Assembly: GCA_958296125.1 (NCBI GenBank)
Contig: OY282444.1
Coordinates: forward strand, 434,001 to 498,000
Source: an uncultured Poribacteria bacterium
Lineage (GTDB): Bacteria; Poribacteria; WGA-4E; PCPOR2b
Direction of reading: 5' to 3'
Length of the DNA: 64,000 nt
Shown here: positions 45,586-53,523 of the stretch, piece by piece
Layout of the letters: every line of letters starts with the position of its first letter
Numbering within the stretch: the stretch's first letter is position 1
The notes under the pieces: model-generated
The model's input: the letters and a program-made list of their open reading frames with translations, nothing else
Database searches by the model: none
What the model was told of the DNA's origin: nothing
Program-made: the position numbers and the translations under genes

Positions 45586-46940
45586 ACCGAAGGATTTATG
45601 GTCTGGAAAACGAATATGGGATTATCTGCACGTCGGATCGGCGAGGCGGGAAAGCACTATCGATCCAAAATGCGGTGATGTATCTCTTTCGGGAGATTAT
45701 TTCTGGACGGATGTATCCGGATGTTTTTCTAGAGAATGGGGCTCGATTTTATCAGGACATCGGTTGCCACCCCGAATATGCGACCCCTGAATGCGATGAT
45801 GTGACCGACCTCGTCACCCACGACAAAGCCGGTGAACGGATCATCGAAAGGCTTTCTATTGCCGCAGAGCGAAAGATGCAAGTCGATGGATTTCTTGGAC
45901 GGATTTCGGTCTTCAAGAATAATACCGATACGCCCGGCAACACATACGGCTGCCATGAGAACTATCTGATGGATCGTCGCGTGAGTTTTCGCCAACTTGC
46001 CTCGCAACTGATTCCCTTCTTTGTGACGCGTCAAGTCTTTGCCGGGGCGGGGAAGGTCAAATCCACCAACCGAGGCGGATACGCAATCTCCCAACGGGCG
46101 CAGCATATTCGTGAAGAAATTTCAATTGCAACGACAACAGCGCGAGGCATCATCAACACGCGCGATGAGCCACATGCGGACCGAGAAAAATATCGCCGCC
46201 TGCACGTCATCGTCGGTGACTCCAACATGTCGGAGTTTGCTACCTACCTCAAGATCGGCACGACAGCAATCGTCTTGCGGATGATCGAAGATAACTTTAT
46301 TAAGCAGCGGCTCGCGTTACGCGATTCTGTCCGAGCGATTCAGCAGATCTCGGAGGATATCACCTGCACCCGGAAAATCGAATTGGAAAACGGCAAGCGG
46401 CTGTCAGGTGTCGAGATGCAGTGGGAGTATCTGGAATGTGCCAAGCAGTATTTCGAGCAAGCCGAATCGGATCCAATCACCGATCAGATTATGGCGCGAT
46501 GGGAATATGTGCTGACCTGTTTGGAAACCGATCCGATGCAGCTGGATCGAGAACTCGATTGGGTCATCAAGAAGAAATTGATTGAGACCTATGTAGCGAG
46601 CCGACAACTCAAGTGGAATTCCGCCAAGGTTATGATGCTCGATCTACAGTACCACAATATTCGGCCGGAGTTTGGGTTGTATTACAAGCTCGAAAAAGAG
46701 GGGCTCGTTGAACGCATTGCCACCGATGACGCGGTTGAACATGCGATGCATCACCCCCCTGAAACGACCCGTGCGAAGTTCCGCGGCCGTTTTGTAAAGC
46801 TGGCAAACGAGCGAAAGATTCTTTGTGGCGTTAATTGGAGCTATATCCAACTTTACGAACCCTACCAAAAGCTCTTCCTTTCCACGGATCCCTTGCAAGC
46901 CGAATATGAAGAAGCCAGCCGGATGATTTATTCGATTTAG
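45582..46940 (+). CDS. pafA: Pup-protein ligase PafA
   Basis: A 452-residue paralogue of Dop without the Dop loop. 'RIYGLENEYGI' is the ATP/Mg site (Thr of the usual ETE replaced by Asn), 'CHPEYATPECDDVTDLVTHDKAGE' holds the catalytic Asp segment and 'INTRDEPHAD' the shared strand; 'YGCHENYLM' is typical of PafA. It joins the Pup C-terminal Glu gamma-carboxylate to substrate lysines with ATP. The ATGA overlap with prcA shows one transcript for the whole cluster. Confidence 0.95.
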   Translation: MNRRIYGLENEYGIICTSDRRGGKALSIQNAVMYLFREIISGRMYPDVFLENGARFYQDIGCHPEYATPECDDVTDLVTHDKAGERIIERLSIAAERKMQVDGFLGRISVFKNNTDTPGNTYGCHENYLMDRRVSFRQLASQLIPFFVTRQVFAGAGKVKSTNRGGYAISQRAQHIREEISIATTTARGIINTRDEPHADREKYRRLHVIVGDSNMSEFATYLKIGTTAIVLRMIEDNFIKQRLALRDSVRAIQQISEDITCTRKIELENGKRLSGVEMQWEYLECAKQYFEQAESDPITDQIMARWEYVLTCLETDPMQLDRELDWVIKKKLIETYVASRQLKWNSAKVMMLDLQYHNIRPEFGLYYKLEKEGLVERIATDDAVEHAMHHPPETTRAKFRGRFVKLANERKILCGVNWSYIQLYEPYQKLFLSTDPLQAEYEEASRMIYSI

Positions 46941-47114
46941 CGTGCGGTTTGGCTGAATGACCGATTGCCCCACTAGTCCAAAAAAGGGAATGTCAACCTT
47001 CAGAAACGACATCACCTACCCCAACAAGTTTTTCTCAGATACGTTGGCAACCTGTTAAATCTGTTATGTATGCCAACCGATCGTTAATAGCTTTCTTTTT
47101 ATGGAGGTGAGGAA

Positions 47115-47534
47115 ATGCCCCCTAGGTATACAGTAAAAATAGGAAGATGGTTCTTACTCGTCGCCGGACTCATGTTTTGTATCTTTGGATGTGGAAGTGC
47201 TATCAAGGAGCTGGGCTTGGTATTTGACGACCCTGCATCTGCTGGTAGACCGAGTCCCTCTTTTAACACCGATATTGCGCCAATCCTTACCAATCGATGC
47301 GCCACTGCAGAGTGCCATGTCGCTGGAGGACCGCACGATATCGATCTCCGCACGTATGACAGTCTCAAAGCGGGGGGAGATGATGGGGCTATCGTTATCG
47401 CAGGCGATGCGAGAGAGAGCGAAATAGTCGAAGAAATTGCGGAAGGCAAGATGCCCCCGGAGGGACCACCTTTGGAGGCGGCACAAATCCAACTTATTAT
47501 CGATTGGATTAATGAAGGTGCCAATAACAACTAA
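47115..47534 (+). CDS. Cytochrome-c-like lipoprotein with a CX4CH site
   Basis: A 139-residue protein with a lipoprotein-type signal (WFLLVAGLMFCIFGC lipobox) and a domain of the kind found at the ends of planctomycete and myxobacterial cytochromes: 'IAPILTNRCATAECHVAGGP', 'IDLRTYDSLKAGG', 'GKMPPEGPPL', 'IQLIIDWINEGA'. The heme-type site is C-x4-C-H in place of CXXCH, a spacing seen in these domains; the distal Met is likely in GKMPP. It probably sits on the outer face of a membrane as a redox or sensing module. GGAGGTGAGG precedes the start. Confidence 0.8.
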   Translation: MPPRYTVKIGRWFLLVAGLMFCIFGCGSAIKELGLVFDDPASAGRPSPSFNTDIAPILTNRCATAECHVAGGPHDIDLRTYDSLKAGGDDGAIVIAGDARESEIVEEIAEGKMPPEGPPLEAAQIQLIIDWINEGANNN

Positions 47535-47543
47535 AGTTTGACC

Positions 47544-47672
47544 GGGAGCATAGAATCGGTTTGGTCCGATGCGCCCTCCCACATTTTCTAATAACGGTGA
47601 ACCGAGGGGTTCGCCGAACCGATGTGCAGGTAGGTTCAATCCTACCAAGTATCCCTCCCTTCGCGGAGGGAT
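47544..47672 (+). ncRNA. Candidate structured RNA ending in a terminator
   Basis: Four hairpins follow one another: GGGAG/CTCCC around ATCGG/CCGAT (47544-47580); CGGTGAAC/GTTCGCCG (47595-47616, one G-U); GGTAGG/CCTACC (47629-47646); and the terminator. In addition ATCGGTT (47555-47561) can pair with AACCGAT (47617-47623), which would exclude the first inner stem. This could be a 3' regulatory element of the cytochrome gene, or a small RNA; no known family fits. The third hairpin resembles a tRNA T-arm but the rest of a tRNA is missing. Confidence 0.4.
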
Positions 47673-47680
47673 TTTCTTTG
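47651..47680 (+). terminator. Intrinsic terminator
   Basis: ATCCCTCC and GGAGGGAT form a perfect 8-bp stem around a 6-nt CTTCGC loop, followed by TTTTCTTTG. It ends the cytochrome-like gene's transcript or the candidate RNA. Confidence 0.85.
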
Positions 47681-48080
47681 TTCAACTTTTTGTGTTAATC
47701 ACATTACTAATACATTGTCAGATAACTTATGCTGGTGTATTAGGATAAAATCGGTCGAACTTCTGCCGCGCCTGATTGAGACTAAACTGCCAATAAAAAC
47801 TCACCGATGCGTCGGGAAAGACACTGTTTGGAAAGCACAGAGCGTTCAATCTCCACCACATTTAATCCCGACCCCTTTTTCACCGTAGATCTGAGTCGGA
47901 GGATACCATACCGACATCAGAATTGAACACTTGTCTACCAGGGCCCCTATGCTAGTTATGAACTTACACCCCCAAGCTTATTTGGCAGTGGGCTAGCGAA
48001 GCGAGATCCCCACTCAGGGATCGGGAGAGCCTGCTTTATCGGGCAAATGAGCGAATCGCCGGATGCGAGGAGAGAAATTG
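47681..48080. other. Non-coding gap before dnaJ
   Basis: After the terminator this stretch has no convincing gene. It carries GATCCC/GGGATC inverted repeats near 48021-48039 and 'TAGTTATGAACTTACACCCC' near 47950, which resembles a part of the gap at 53000-53140; both look like dispersed repeat remnants. Confidence 0.45.
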
Positions 48081-49181
48081 GTGAGGAAGAAAGACTACTA
48101 TCAAATCCTTGGTGTGAGTCGGAATGCAACCCTCGACGAAATAAAGAAAGCCTATCGAAAAATTGCGATGCGATATCATCCCGACAAAAATCCGGGGGAT
48201 AAACGAGCAGAGGAAAGATTCAAGGAAGCATCGATGGCTTACCAGACATTGAGCGAGCTTAGGCTGCAACACATCGGCGATCAAGCGTCAGGAACGGATA
48301 CAGGAAGTCAAGGAGGTGGAGGCTCTAGACGTTCTGGTGATAGCGACTCCAAAATTAATGACCTCTTCGATGACCTGTTTAGATCCGGATCTCAAACGAA
48401 GCGAAAAACAAAAACAAGGCGAACAGTTAAAGCAAAAGGAATACGGGGTTCCAACATAAGAACCGGTCTAACCCTCCCGTTTACCGAAGCCATGCTGGGA
48501 ACGGAGCGGTCCATCCGTATTCACCGTAACGAGGAGTGCTACAGTTGTGATGGTACAGGTATGCAAAAAGACTCGCCCCAATCAACTTGTCCTAACTGTA
48601 TGGGAAATAGCGAAATCTTCAACCAGTTGCTGCGGGGTGATGCGGCGCACAATAGATTGTGTGAACGCTGCCGAGGAACTGGGGTCCTAATTCACGAACC
48701 GTGTCAGACCTGTCGCGGGACAGGTGCCACCCGCAAGGAGCGCTCGTTACTGGTGAAGATGCCTCCGGGGATTGAGAGTGGAAAATCGTTACGCTTACCC
48801 GGTCAGGGAGAATGTGGTTTACATGGGGGACCTTATGGCGATCTGTTCGTAGATGTTGTTGTCAAGTCACACCCGGTCCTACAGCGCGATGGGTATGATT
48901 TGCGATGTCAGATTCCAGTTGGCTTTGCGATCGCGGCATTGGGCGGAGAAATTTATGTCCCGACGCTTACTGACCCCATCGCATTGAACCTCCCCCGAGG
49001 CACACAGTCCAATCAGACTTTCCGACTAATCGGGCGGGGGATTGAAAAATCTGAAAACGAGAGGGGAGATCTCTTTGTCACTATGGTTATTGAAATCCCT
49101 ACCACCCTGACGAAGAAACAGGAGCAGCTGCTGAAGAAGTATGTCGATTTGGAGAAAAAAACATTCTCACGGAAACCTTGA
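48081..49181 (+). CDS. DnaJ-type co-chaperone with zinc domain
   Basis: The GTG at 48081 sits after GAGGAGAG and gives VRKKDYYQILGV, the usual J-domain start; an ATG 18 bp earlier includes the ribosome site. J domain with HPD ('MRYHPDKNPGD'), a Gly/Ser-rich linker, then four Zn modules (CYSCDGTG, CPNCMGNS, CERCRGTG, CQTCRGTG) and a C-terminal substrate-binding part. It stimulates DnaK ATPase and delivers clients. The second module lacks the final Gly-x-Gly form (MGNS). No dnaK or grpE is adjacent, and the G/F region is Ser/Arg-rich, so it may be a specialised paralogue. Confidence 0.9.
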   Translation: MRKKDYYQILGVSRNATLDEIKKAYRKIAMRYHPDKNPGDKRAEERFKEASMAYQTLSELRLQHIGDQASGTDTGSQGGGGSRRSGDSDSKINDLFDDLFRSGSQTKRKTKTRRTVKAKGIRGSNIRTGLTLPFTEAMLGTERSIRIHRNEECYSCDGTGMQKDSPQSTCPNCMGNSEIFNQLLRGDAAHNRLCERCRGTGVLIHEPCQTCRGTGATRKERSLLVKMPPGIESGKSLRLPGQGECGLHGGPYGDLFVDVVVKSHPVLQRDGYDLRCQIPVGFAIAALGGEIYVPTLTDPIALNLPRGTQSNQTFRLIGRGIEKSENERGDLFVTMVIEIPTTLTKKQEQLLKKYVDLEKKTFSRKP

Positions 49182-49311
49182 CAAACAGTAACCTCGATGC
49201 TCTCCAATGCACGGATTGGGACAGGTTAATCGGGCTTCAAAACACCTTGATTCCCAGACTCGCTTTTTGGTTCACTGGTTCACTGATTCATTAACGAATG
49301 AATAAACTAAA

Positions 49312-49914
49312 ATGAACGAATGCACTAATGAACTTATCACCGTGGTGTCTGGCCTCCCCCGGTCTGGCACCTCAATGCTGATGCAGATGCTATATGCCAC
49401 CGGCTATCCGTGCCTGACCGACGGGGTAAGGAAGGCGGATGCCGACAACCCGCGCGGCTATTTTGAATACGAAAAGGTCAAACGGCTTCGGCGAGATTGG
49501 GCGTGGCTGCCCGAAGCAGAAGGCAAAGCGGTGAAAATCATCGCCCAACTGATTCCGTTTCTGCCGCCCCAATTCAGCTATCGGGTTATCTTCATGGAGC
49601 GCGACATCAACGAAGTGCTTGCCTCTCAGCGCAGGATGCTCCAGCGTCAGGGCAGCAGCGGTGGCAACCTGTCCGATACACAGCTTCACGGAATCTTTGA
49701 ACGTCAGGTCCGCGAGGTGAAGCAGGGGCTCGATCAGCGCAATATCCCAACGCTCAATGTTGCGTACCCGGATACCCTTCAACGCCCGGTGGAGATTTCA
49801 GAGCAGATCCGAGAGTTCTTCGGCGAGGATCTGGCTGTGTGTGCCATGGCTGCGGTGGTTGATCCTAACCTCTATCGTCAGCGGTGTGGGCAATCATGGC
49901 TCCTCAAATCTTGA
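49312..49914 (+). CDS. Sulfotransferase-like P-loop protein
   Basis: A 200-residue protein with the PAPS-binding P-loop 'VSGLPRSGTSMLMQMLYATG' near the N-terminus and 'YRVIFMERDINEVLASQRRML', the second PAPS-contacting segment of sulfotransferases (Arg/Ser). 'DADNPRGYFEYE' is a typical acceptor-side loop. It is short compared with full sulfotransferases, but this group ('sulfotransferase family' in marine bacteria) often is. It would move a sulfate from PAPS onto a carbohydrate or metabolite; note the sulfatases 9 kb away. Upstream is an octamer-like repeat run. Confidence 0.8.
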   Translation: MNECTNELITVVSGLPRSGTSMLMQMLYATGYPCLTDGVRKADADNPRGYFEYEKVKRLRRDWAWLPEAEGKAVKIIAQLIPFLPPQFSYRVIFMERDINEVLASQRRMLQRQGSSGGNLSDTQLHGIFERQVREVKQGLDQRNIPTLNVAYPDTLQRPVEISEQIREFFGEDLAVCAMAAVVDPNLYRQRCGQSWLLKS

Positions 49915-49936
49915 ATTCTCGAAATTAGGAGAGAAA

Positions 49937-51121
49937 ATGCACGCTACCACAACAAAACCGCTCACGGCTGAGGAGGCACGGGTATGCGTCACCGGCTGGG
50001 ATTTCAATCGTCCTGATCCATTCCCTGGACTCGGTGACTTCATTGGATGGGCTGGAGCACTTGAGCGAATGCCCAATGGAAATCTGCTGCTTGCCCACTC
50101 CGCCGGTTACTGGCACGCTTCGTTTGCGTCACCAAGATTGTTTGAGAAAGAGACACGAGAACGCTATGCTGCTGAAGGTTGGCCCGTGGATTTTGTCGCA
50201 CCCACAGGTGGACGCTCAATGGCAGTCCATTCCACCGATGAAGGTCGTTCATGGAGCAAACCCGTCGGACTGACGGACATTCCTTTAGACGATGGGCCCG
50301 TTACGCTGTTTGTCTGCCAAGATGATACCGTGCTTTGTTTCATCAATGTGCAGGCATCTTGGTATGGATTCTCAGAGGCACCCCCGGCTTTCCGCAAGGA
50401 ACTGAATGGATTGAATACCCAGCAGTGCGTGATCAGATCAACCGATAGCGGGGCAACGTGGAGTGAACCGATTTGGTTGGATAGTCACGGCTCATTTTAC
50501 GAAAGGAGTCACGGTCAGGCATTCCAACTCCCCGATGGGGGTATCCTTTGGCCAACTTACTGTGCAAGTCAGATTGCTTTGAATCCCGATCCTATCGGGG
50601 GCGAGAATCATCTCTTTGGTGCCATTCGCCGCTCCGATGATGCCGGAAAGACATGGCGCACTGTCTCTACTATCCGCCGCAAAGGGAAGGATGTGGACGA
50701 ACCTGCCATCGCTCGTTTTGACAGCGGGCATCTCGTCATGGTGTCCCGCCCCGATGGCGGCATCTTTTTCTCAGATGACGATGGCGCAAGTTGGCGCGAG
50801 TCTGGGAAAATTGTCCAAAATGGGACGCTCAAAGCCCCGCGATTGTTCGTGCTTGAGGATGGCACCCTCGTCTGTGTCGCAACCTACCAAGGTGGGCTAT
50901 ATGTTTTCTTGAGCCGGGACGGAGGGGTGGATTGGACACCGGAACTTCCCCTTGATGTGTCTTGCTACGGCTACCCCGGCGGGCTCCAGATGGAAGATGG
51001 ATCGCTGCTGATCTCGTATTGTGAAAGCGGTAAAGCCCCGAACCGCGTATATGTGATTCGCTTCCAAGTCAACTCCACACGGGATGGTATAGAACTACTG
51101 GACATTGGAAGGTCTCCATAG
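49937..51121 (+). CDS. Sialidase-like protein with five Asp-box repeats
   Basis: The ATG at 49937 follows AGGAGAG; a frame extension upstream overlaps the sulfotransferase gene. The 394-residue six-bladed propeller has five Asp boxes (STDEGRSW, STDSGATW, SDDAGKTW, SDDDGASW, SRDGGVDW), the mark of sialidases and BNR-repeat proteins. An Arg triad is not confirmable by eye. There is no signal peptide, so it acts in the cytoplasm, on small or imported sugars. It may be an exo-alpha-sialidase or a propeller with another sugar target. Confidence 0.8.
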   Translation: MHATTTKPLTAEEARVCVTGWDFNRPDPFPGLGDFIGWAGALERMPNGNLLLAHSAGYWHASFASPRLFEKETRERYAAEGWPVDFVAPTGGRSMAVHSTDEGRSWSKPVGLTDIPLDDGPVTLFVCQDDTVLCFINVQASWYGFSEAPPAFRKELNGLNTQQCVIRSTDSGATWSEPIWLDSHGSFYERSHGQAFQLPDGGILWPTYCASQIALNPDPIGGENHLFGAIRRSDDAGKTWRTVSTIRRKGKDVDEPAIARFDSGHLVMVSRPDGGIFFSDDDGASWRESGKIVQNGTLKAPRLFVLEDGTLVCVATYQGGLYVFLSRDGGVDWTPELPLDVSCYGYPGGLQMEDGSLLISYCESGKAPNRVYVIRFQVNSTRDGIELLDIGRSP

Positions 51122-51185
51122 CAAACGGAAGCCCCTTCTTGATCAAGGTAGCAACTTAGGTTATTTCTGGGATTGGAGGTATGAG

Positions 51186-51875
51186 TTGGACATCGAGCAG
51201 AAAATAGAATTAATTTCGGATGCTTTAGAAGAACTTTACGGTGCCCCCGAACCGGATACGGAAGAAAACGTCCTCGATTGTTTGATGCTTACAGTCTTGT
51301 CACAGAACACAAACGATGTCAATCGTGATAAGGGATTCGCGAGCCTCAAGGAACGCTTCTCGACATGGGAGGATGTGCTCGGTGCTGATGTGGAGGAGAT
51401 CGGGGACGCGATCAAGATTGCAGGCCTGAGCGGACAAAAAAGCCGCACAATCAAGAATTTCCTGACATGGCTCAAGGCAGAATATGGCGAGCTCGATCTG
51501 GAGTTCATCCGCGAAATGGAGACCAAAGCCGCAATACAACTGCTGTCTCAGCACAAAGGCATCGGTATCAAGACGGTGTCCGTTACACTTGCCTTTGCTT
51601 GTGGGCGCGATGTGTTCCCTGTGGATACACATGTCCTGCGGATCAGCAAACGGCTTGGATTCGTGCCATCCAACTGCACTGCGGAAAAAGCGCATGAATT
51701 GATGCCACAGATTATCCCTGAAGGCAAAGCTTACCCATTTCACATGAACCTTATTGCCTTTGGGCGACGGATCTGTGATGCACGTAAGCCGAAATGCGAT
51801 CGGTGTCCCATCACGGGGCATTGTCTCTATTATCGGGGGGAGTTGGAACTCGTGAGAGGTAATAACTTACGTTAA
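51186..51875 (+). CDS. nth: Endonuclease III-like DNA glycosylase
   Basis: The TTG at 51186 is preferred since GGAGG ends six bases before it; an upstream ATG overlaps the sialidase gene by 17 bp and would add 27 residues of unconserved sequence. The 229-residue enzyme has the helix-hairpin-helix 'LSQHKGIGIKTVSV' with the catalytic Lys, the catalytic Asp in 'FPVDTHVLRI', and the [4Fe-4S] site C-x6-C-x2-C-x5-C ('CDARKPKCDRCPITGHC'). It cuts at oxidised pyrimidines or is a related glycosylase of the Nth group. It converges with the SUMF1-domain gene. Confidence 0.9.
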   Translation: MDIEQKIELISDALEELYGAPEPDTEENVLDCLMLTVLSQNTNDVNRDKGFASLKERFSTWEDVLGADVEEIGDAIKIAGLSGQKSRTIKNFLTWLKAEYGELDLEFIREMETKAAIQLLSQHKGIGIKTVSVTLAFACGRDVFPVDTHVLRISKRLGFVPSNCTAEKAHELMPQIIPEGKAYPFHMNLIAFGRRICDARKPKCDRCPITGHCLYYRGELELVRGNNLR

Positions 51876-51932
51876 ATAGGTATACTTATCTTAACAAATC
51901 ACGCTGATGAAAAGAGGTAAAGATTCAAGGAG

Positions 51933-52889
51933 TTACTGAGCCCGCGCACAACGAAACCCGTCGTTGCTGTTCGTGCCCGTAGGGTTAAGCCTTAAGCGAG
52001 TAGCGACCCGCAGGGCCTCCGGACTATCGTCCCACGAACCGCCGCGCAACACGCGAGGTGTCGTAACATTTGTGAAATTATTCATAACATCTTCCACACT
52101 GTTCGCACCAGAAAGCGGATTCTCACGCGGTGAAATAGAATAGAAATCTGGATTATACTCATCCAAACACCACTCCCACACATTGCCCACCATGTCATAC
52201 AAACCGTATCCGTTCGGCGGATACTGCCCCACCGTTGTCTCCCCAGTCTCCCCAAAATCATCATCAAAATCATCATCAAAATCATCATCAAAATCATCAT
52301 CAAAATCATCATCATCATAGTTCGCCTTACCGGTATCAATGACATCTCCCCACGGATACGCTTGACCCGACAACCCACCCCGCGCCGCATACTCCCACTC
52401 CGCTTCTGTCGGCAGCCGCTTCCCCACCCATTTCGCATAGGCAACCGCCGCATACCAACTCACATGATTCACAGGGTGATTCGCTTTCCCAACGGGATAG
52501 TCATTCCCACTCCAGTGTTCCAAGTAAAACCCATAGTTGAACTTGTTATCAATCCCATCTTTACTCCAGTCCGGGTTGGCAAGCACGAACTTCTGATAAT
52601 CCAAGTTTGTTACCTCATATTCGTCCATAAAGAACGCATCAAGGTAGACCGTATGCACCGGCTGTTCATTGGTATACGCCTCTGGTTCGTTGCTCCCCAT
52701 CTGAAACTCGCCTGCGGGGATCAGCACCATCCCCTCCGGAGGGGGAACGGGTTCGCTATTGGTTATGTCGCTATTGGTTATGTCTGGGGAGTCTTCTTCT
52801 GGGGAGTCTTCGCGGGTACAGCTCACCACAGAAAGCAGCCCTAGCATCACTAAAATGTAAACACGAAACATAGTTTTCATAGTTTTCAT
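51933..52889 (-). CDS. SUMF1/FGE-fold lipoprotein with a DDDF repeat
   Basis: A 318-residue exported lipoprotein (LLSVVSCTRED lipobox). The SUMF1 (formylglycine-generating enzyme) fold is clear: 'MVLIPAGEFQMGS', 'EVTNLDYQKFV', 'RLPTEAEWEYAARGG', 'NVWEWCLDEY', 'RVLRGGSW'. However, the copper-binding Cys pair of true FGE, near the last motif, is missing (RGGSWDDSPEALR), so it is not expected to make formylglycine. An acidic (DDDF)6 tract from five exact 12-bp repeats plus a partial one sits in a loop. The first codons repeat MKT, and N-terminal residues repeat DITNS and EDSPE. Good AAGGAG site. Confidence 0.9.
   Translation of the reverse strand: MKTMKTMFRVYILVMLGLLSVVSCTREDSPEEDSPDITNSDITNSEPVPPPEGMVLIPAGEFQMGSNEPEAYTNEQPVHTVYLDAFFMDEYEVTNLDYQKFVLANPDWSKDGIDNKFNYGFYLEHWSGNDYPVGKANHPVNHVSWYAAVAYAKWVGKRLPTEAEWEYAARGGLSGQAYPWGDVIDTGKANYDDDDFDDDFDDDFDDDFDDDFGETGETTVGQYPPNGYGLYDMVGNVWEWCLDEYNPDFYSISPRENPLSGANSVEDVMNNFTNVTTPRVLRGGSWDDSPEALRVATRLRLNPTGTNSNDGFRCARAQ
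52254..52313. repeat. 12-bp tandem repeat x5 inside the SUMF1 lipoprotein gene
   Basis: AAAATCATCATC is repeated five times without error and encodes Asp-Asp-Asp-Phe on the minus strand. Each unit is a whole number of codons, so copy-number change keeps the frame and would vary the length of an acidic loop. Confidence 0.95.
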
Positions 52890-53172
52890 AAAAAATCTCC
52901 TTATTTTGGTTGATTTTTAGAGGCTTCAGAAGTGCCTGAAACCCCCGCTATAACTGAATCTCATCCCTTAGATGGTTGCGTATGTTTTCGGATTGGTCGC
53001 TGTAGGAGGGATCTCCCGATCCCGATAATCCCACAAGTTGAGTGTAGTGAAACTCCGATAAAATCGGGCTTGCTTAGTTATGGGCTTACATACCCCATTG
53101 GTGTAAGTAGAATGGGGGTGCTCCCCATAACACCCCCGATTAGAATTGCCTATACAGTAGAATCGTTTAAAA

Positions 53173-53454
53173 CTAACCTAACAATCGTCTAATTAGTGGT
53201 ACTACAACCTCTATAAGCCCAGGTGTATTCTTGAGAAGCTTCACTTTTTGATTGTTCGATTGTGAAGCGTCATCCACAATACTAATCAACCTGGATAGAT
53301 TCTCCGGATCAACGCTCGCTTCTTCAATTATCGAGGTAATTTCCCCTCTGGTTAGTCTTATAATGCTGGATGCCTCCGTTGCATACTCTTTCAGTGCGAT
53401 TGTTAGTGCTTTTTTTCGCAATGCTTCCCATTCTCGACATTCTTGAGTAGTCAT
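53173..53454 (-). CDS. Small uncharacterised helical protein, 93 residues
   Basis: A real gene on its signals: AAAGGAG precedes the ATG and its ATGA overlaps the stop of a frame that follows the lipoprotein gene upstream. The product is mainly helical ('EWEALRKKALTIALKEYATEASSII', 'ITSIIEEASVDPENLSRLISIVDDAS') with a hydrophobic end ('GLIEVVVPLIRRLLG'). No family recognised. It shares an operon with the 208-residue lipoprotein, so they may act together at the envelope. Confidence 0.65.
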   Translation of the reverse strand: MTTQECREWEALRKKALTIALKEYATEASSIIRLTRGEITSIIEEASVDPENLSRLISIVDDASQSNNQKVKLLKNTPGLIEVVVPLIRRLLG

Positions 53455-53523
53455 TCCTTATACTCCTTTCTCTTCAATATCGCTTCCAGTTTTTCGACCA
53501 GCTTGATAAGCTTGTCTGCCTTT

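Noticed and set aside
47620-47655. tRNA-like T-arm (GGTAGG-TTCAAT-CCTACC)
   Set aside because: The loop is one base short, no matching acceptor strand or anticodon arm exists upstream, and the stem is better seen as part of a hairpin series before a terminator.
49757-49936. Extended N-terminus of the sialidase-like protein
   Set aside because: It overlaps the sulfotransferase gene; the ATG at 49937 has a clear ribosome site.
52254-52313. CRISPR-like repeat array
   Set aside because: Units are 12 bp with no spacers and encode DDDF inside a gene.
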